Origin: Succinivibrio dextrinosolvens
Lineage (GTDB): Bacteria; Pseudomonadota; Gammaproteobacteria; Enterobacterales; Succinivibrionaceae
DNA: 64,000 bases
Assembly (NCBI RefSeq): GCF_011065405.1
Contig: NZ_CP047056.1
Coordinates: 580,747 to 644,746 of the forward strand
Direction of reading: 5' to 3'
This document shows positions 61,340 through 64,000 of the stretch, piece by piece; positions within the stretch are counted from its first letter, which is position 1; each line of letters opens with the position of its first letter. The translations under genes and the position numbers were made by a program. The notes under the pieces are model-generated. The model was given only the letters and a program-made list of their open reading frames with translations. It ran no database searches and was not told where the DNA came from.

Positions 61340-61837
61340 TGTATGTGATTATGTAATTGATGAGCTTCATAGAAAATTCTACGAGAAATTTCCAGACAAG
61401 ATTACAGCACTGGATGCTTTCCTATTTAATGCTCTTGAAGTTATAAAACAGGTTAGAACACCTGCAAAAGAAGTATCTGACGAAAAGAAAATCAGAGATG
61501 CAAAAGATCGTCCAATTTTGCGTGCAGCCATAAAAGAAACGATTGATATCTTTCTGACTGGAGACAAAGACTTTCTTGAAGCCGATGTCTCTAATCCCAA
61601 AATTATGAATGCAACAGATTTCGTAAATCTTGATAGTAAAGATTTCAAGCTCACTTCATAAAGATAATTTTAGGACCTCTCTTTATTTATAGAGATCCGA
61701 AGTAAAGTAAACTAACCTGAATTGACTCTTGATCTACAGCTCCACTTTCACTGCAGATCTTTAAAAATTGTCAATAAAACGCACCTTCTTATTCAAAGAC
61801 CTTAGCGTCCTCATTCGTAACTCTAAATAATTTGGAG

Positions 61838-62745
61838 ACTGAATAATACCAAGATTGAAGAAAAAAGCAAATATATCTGATTCTTTAGAAGAGCCAACAG
61901 AAAGGTTTTGTTTCAGACAGCATAAAAACTGTCTAAATAAGTAAATTAAAGAAGTTGACACTTCTCTGTAATAAAAGGATTATCGTTTCCCTGCACCAGC
62001 TCTATAAGCTCATTTCTTCTGCATTCATTCTTGTCTGGTCTGTACTGTTCATTCCAGGCTTTAAACATACGTTCTTCCGCCATCGTTAAAGCAAGGTTAT
62101 AGCGCTGACTCATGTATAGGTATGCTCTGGCAATAATACCTTTTGATCTGTTTGGAGGAACCGCTGTCTTCAGCTTAGGAGAAATTCTCATCTGACACTG
62201 TCCATATGTGAATAATGTCTTATCAGAACTGTTTATTCGATTGGTAAAACTGTAGTTACTTCTGTCACTATGGATCTCTCCGATGGCAGGATACAGATTA
62301 TGAAGGTCTGACTCCATCTTCGAGAATAGACTGCTGGTAAGCTCGCACTGTGCTCTTCCCTGACCTTTTGGAGCTGACATCCAGCATGGCAAAGTATGTC
62401 CAAAGGTGTAAGCGGGAACAATATGCTCAGCCTCAACTCTATGGGCTCTGATCTTATCCTCTCGAACCGAGTAACCACAGCCGTCCAGTTCAGGTACATA
62501 GCTATCAGAAGATTTAAAGACAAGCCTGCAGCCACAGTAAAGAGTCGTGGGATTATCAAGACGTGACTCTATAATTGTCAGATCCTGTTTTGCAGATGAA
62601 ATATCTGCAACTGCAGGAAGCGATGTACACACCATTAGAGTTAACGCTGAAAGAAAGCTTTTCAAAGGCATTCCTCTTTATAAATTAAATTCCCTAGACA
62701 CCGTTTAGGAAATTCATTCGTTGATTTATAAGCATTTTTTTATTT
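61838..62745. repeat. endA duplication, copy B
   Basis: This is the second copy of the block at 50573-51480. The duplication includes the downstream hairpin at 61915-61934 and the promoter side up to the first palindromic units. Beyond it, copy B has more repeat units than copy A. Confidence 0.85.
61946..62671 (-). CDS. endA: Secreted EndA-type endonuclease I, copy B
   Basis: The 241-residue product is nearly identical to copy A; the differences I see are in the signal peptide (SALTL for YVITL) and S for A in SSLFSKME. The core HRVEAEHIVPA and NLYPAIGEIHSDRSNY is the same. Two intact copies this alike imply recent duplication or gene conversion. Six palindromic 60-bp units lie directly upstream of this copy. 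Confidence 0.9.
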   Translation of the reverse strand: MPLKSFLSALTLMVCTSLPAVADISSAKQDLTIIESRLDNPTTLYCGCRLVFKSSDSYVPELDGCGYSVREDKIRAHRVEAEHIVPAYTFGHTLPCWMSAPKGQGRAQCELTSSLFSKMESDLHNLYPAIGEIHSDRSNYSFTNRINSSDKTLFTYGQCQMRISPKLKTAVPPNRSKGIIARAYLYMSQRYNLALTMAEERMFKAWNEQYRPDKNECRRNELIELVQGNDNPFITEKCQLL

Positions 62746-63010
62746 TAGATTCCCTAGACACTGTTTAGGGAATTCATTCATTGATTTATAAGCATTTTTT
62801 TATTTTAAATTCCCTAGACACTGTTTAGGGAATTCATTCATTGATTTATAAGCATTTTTTTTAATTCCCTAGACACCGTTTAGGGAATTCATTCATTGAT
62901 TTATAAGTATTTTTTTATTTTAAATTCCCTAGACACTGTTTAGGGAATTCATTCATTGATTTATAAGCATTTTTTTATTTTAGATTCCCTAGACACTGTT
63001 TAGGGAATTC
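62689..63010. repeat. Six tandem 60-bp units built on a palindrome
   Basis: Units start at 62689, 62749, 62809, 62864, 62924 and 62984. Each begins with ATTCCCTA, nine bases (GACACTGTT-type), TAGGGAAT, then an AT-rich filler with TTCATTGATTTATAAGCAT and a T-run. Spacing is 60 bases except one of 55. There are no unique spacers, so it is not CRISPR. It lies between the stop of the DUF1016-type gene and the start of endA copy B. Confidence 0.9.
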
Positions 63011-63012
63011 AT

Positions 63013-63999
63013 CTATGTATTTTTTCCGGATTTATCAGTAAGAAGTTTATTTGTTTCTATAGAAATCATGTTTGCTAACTCTTCTTCAGATGGAAGAACT
63101 GTCTTATATTTACTTGCAAAAATTTGCTTATTTTCATTCAAAACAGAGTATTTAACCATTGTTTCCGATTTATCAGTACAAAGTATTAGTCCTATAGTTG
63201 GATTATCTTCTTTTCCTTTTTTTAATTCATCAAACATCCTTACATACATATCCATTTGTCCGATATCGGCATGGCTTAGTTTTGTAGTTTTTAAATCTAT
63301 AAGAACAAAACATTTAAGGAGATAGTTATAAAAAACAAGATCAACGAAGAAATGGTCTGTTTCTGTACTGATACGAAATTGTTCTCCAACAAAAGAAAAG
63401 CCCTTGCCCAATTCAAGAAGAAATTGCTTCAAATTACTTATAAGAGCAGATTCCAAAGTGCTTTCCTTACCTTCAATATTCTCAGGTAAATCTAAAAATT
63501 CTAGAATGTAAGGATCTTTGATAAACTCCTTTGTATTAGATGAAGTTGAAGGCACTGGTAAAGATTGATTATCTTTATGAGGTTTCTGGTTTGATAAAAT
63601 TCTGTAATAGTACTTTGTTTTAATATTTCGCTCTAACTGTCGGAATGTCCAGTTTTGATTTGCAGCTTCAGATAAATAATAATCTCGCTCATCTTTATTA
63701 TCTATTCTGATAATTCTAGAAATGTGCGACCATGAAAGATTTTTTGGTACATCAAGAGATAGATTTGGAAAAGTTAAGTAGAAATTTCGCATATTTTGCA
63801 AATTGGCTTCAGAAAAACCTCTACCAAATATGGATGAGAGATATTTAGATAGATTTTCAATAATTTTTGATCCGTATTTGGCTCTCAGATTTCCATCTTG
63901 CTCTGTTTCAACAATACGTTGTCCAATTTTCCAGTAGGTTTCAACCATTATGAAATTAATTTCCTGATAAGCCTTTTTTCTAGCAGAATTTAGAAGTTC
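63013..63999 (-). CDS. YhcG/DUF1016-type PD-(D/E)XK nuclease, cut by the window edge
   Basis: The minus-strand frame is open to the window edge and reads ELLNSARKKAYQEINFIMVE followed by TYWKIGQRIVE, the typical N-terminal region, so the ATG at 63948 is internal. A DUF1016 N-domain (FSEANLQNMRNFYLTFP, LSWSHISRIIRI) is followed by the nuclease domain: FSFVGEQFRI, DHFFVDLVFYN and FVLIDLKTTKLSHADIGQMD with the D and DLK residues. Members often occur with restriction systems. The last bases run into the palindromic repeats. At least 328 residues. Confidence 0.85.
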   Translation of the reverse strand, partial: ELLNSARKKAYQEINFIMVETYWKIGQRIVETEQDGNLRAKYGSKIIENLSKYLSSIFGRGFSEANLQNMRNFYLTFPNLSLDVPKNLSWSHISRIIRIDNKDERDYYLSEAANQNWTFRQLERNIKTKYYYRILSNQKPHKDNQSLPVPSTSSNTKEFIKDPYILEFLDLPENIEGKESTLESALISNLKQFLLELGKGFSFVGEQFRISTETDHFFVDLVFYNYLLKCFVLIDLKTTKLSHADIGQMDMYVRMFDELKKGKEDNPTIGLILCTDKSETMVKYSVLNENKQIFASKYKTVLPSEEELANMISIETNKLLTDKSGKNT

Positions 64000-64000
64000 A

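Larger units (their letters stand above)
59306..61661 (+). pseudogene. PIN-domain toxin gene interrupted by an IS66 element
   Basis: The first part (59306-59423) reads MIKVMLDTNIFISAALFPKG and ends in QPYVC. The second part (61348-61661) continues DYVIDELHRKFYEKF and ends with FLTGDKDFLEAD...KDFKLTS. Joined across one copy of the 8-bp duplication they form one frame of 143 residues with the PIN acids in LDTN, in the DYVIDE segment and in GDKD. PIN toxins are ribonucleases held by their antitoxin. The gene is inactive as it stands but would be restored by precise loss of the element. Confidence 0.85.

Noticed and set aside
62689-63010. CRISPR-like array of regularly spaced repeats
   Set aside because: The whole 60-base unit repeats, including the part that would be the spacer, and there are no cas genes. 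It is a tandem satellite.

Overview
This window is an AT-rich accessory region of a Gram-negative bacterium. The gene content fits a host-associated gammaproteobacterium of the Succinivibrionaceae type: a secreted EndA-type nuclease, a CesT-type secretion chaperone, a methyl-accepting chemotaxis protein, and several AAA-ATPase/PD-(D/E)XK (DUF1703-type) paralogs. That placement is inference from content; no rRNA or tRNA gene was seen.

Layout. (1) 1-6.8 kb: the tail of a gene cut by the window edge, a flavin reductase-like gene, a zeta-toxin-like ATPase, a CesT-like chaperone followed by a 1179-residue putative type III effector, and a YqaE/Pmp3 gene with a broken copy 5.6 kb away. (2) 6.9-32.8 kb: an island with two arms pointing away from an McrBC locus at 17.2-20.1 kb. 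The left (minus) arm has a metallophosphatase, small unknown proteins, a tandem array of five 320-bp gene units (the fifth frameshifted and separated by an IS630 element), and a large unknown protein. The right (plus) arm has an acidic protein, a giant tandem-AAA+ protein, two metallophosphoesterases flanking an FtsK-like protein without a P-loop, an AbiEi-like regulator, an extra ClpP, a TatD-type hydrolase and a HipA-like kinase. Six genes or operons across both arms carry the same compound promoter: CACTCTCA directly joined to a TAAAAA-type -35, exactly 17 bp, then a good -10. This shared promoter is the main reason to read the island as one regulated system. A fragment of a T7-like RNA polymerase lies between the arms.

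(3) 33-36 kb: a self-inhibited Fic protein behind repeated operator-like sites, then an IscB nuclease with a likely omega-RNA inside a 1.5-kb element that has IS6-like terminal repeats and an 8-bp target duplication. (4) 36-50 kb: four closely related AAA-ATPase/PD-(D/E)XK genes plus one divergent member, with mosaic sequence and duplicated upstream spacers, interleaved with a diguanylate cyclase, a rhodanese and an ISAs1-type element. (5) 50-64 kb: two near-identical endA copies 11,265 bp apart, each beside 60-bp repeats built on a palindrome, an oxidoreductase, a chemotaxis receptor, and a dense set of transposons. These include an IS4 fragment, an IS1634-type element inside a truncated IS256, and an IS66 element that splits a PIN-domain toxin gene while its AbrB antitoxin stays intact. 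The window ends inside a YhcG/DUF1016-type nuclease gene.

Taken together the window looks like a defence and mobile-element hotspot. Family calls come from reading motifs by eye, without any database search.
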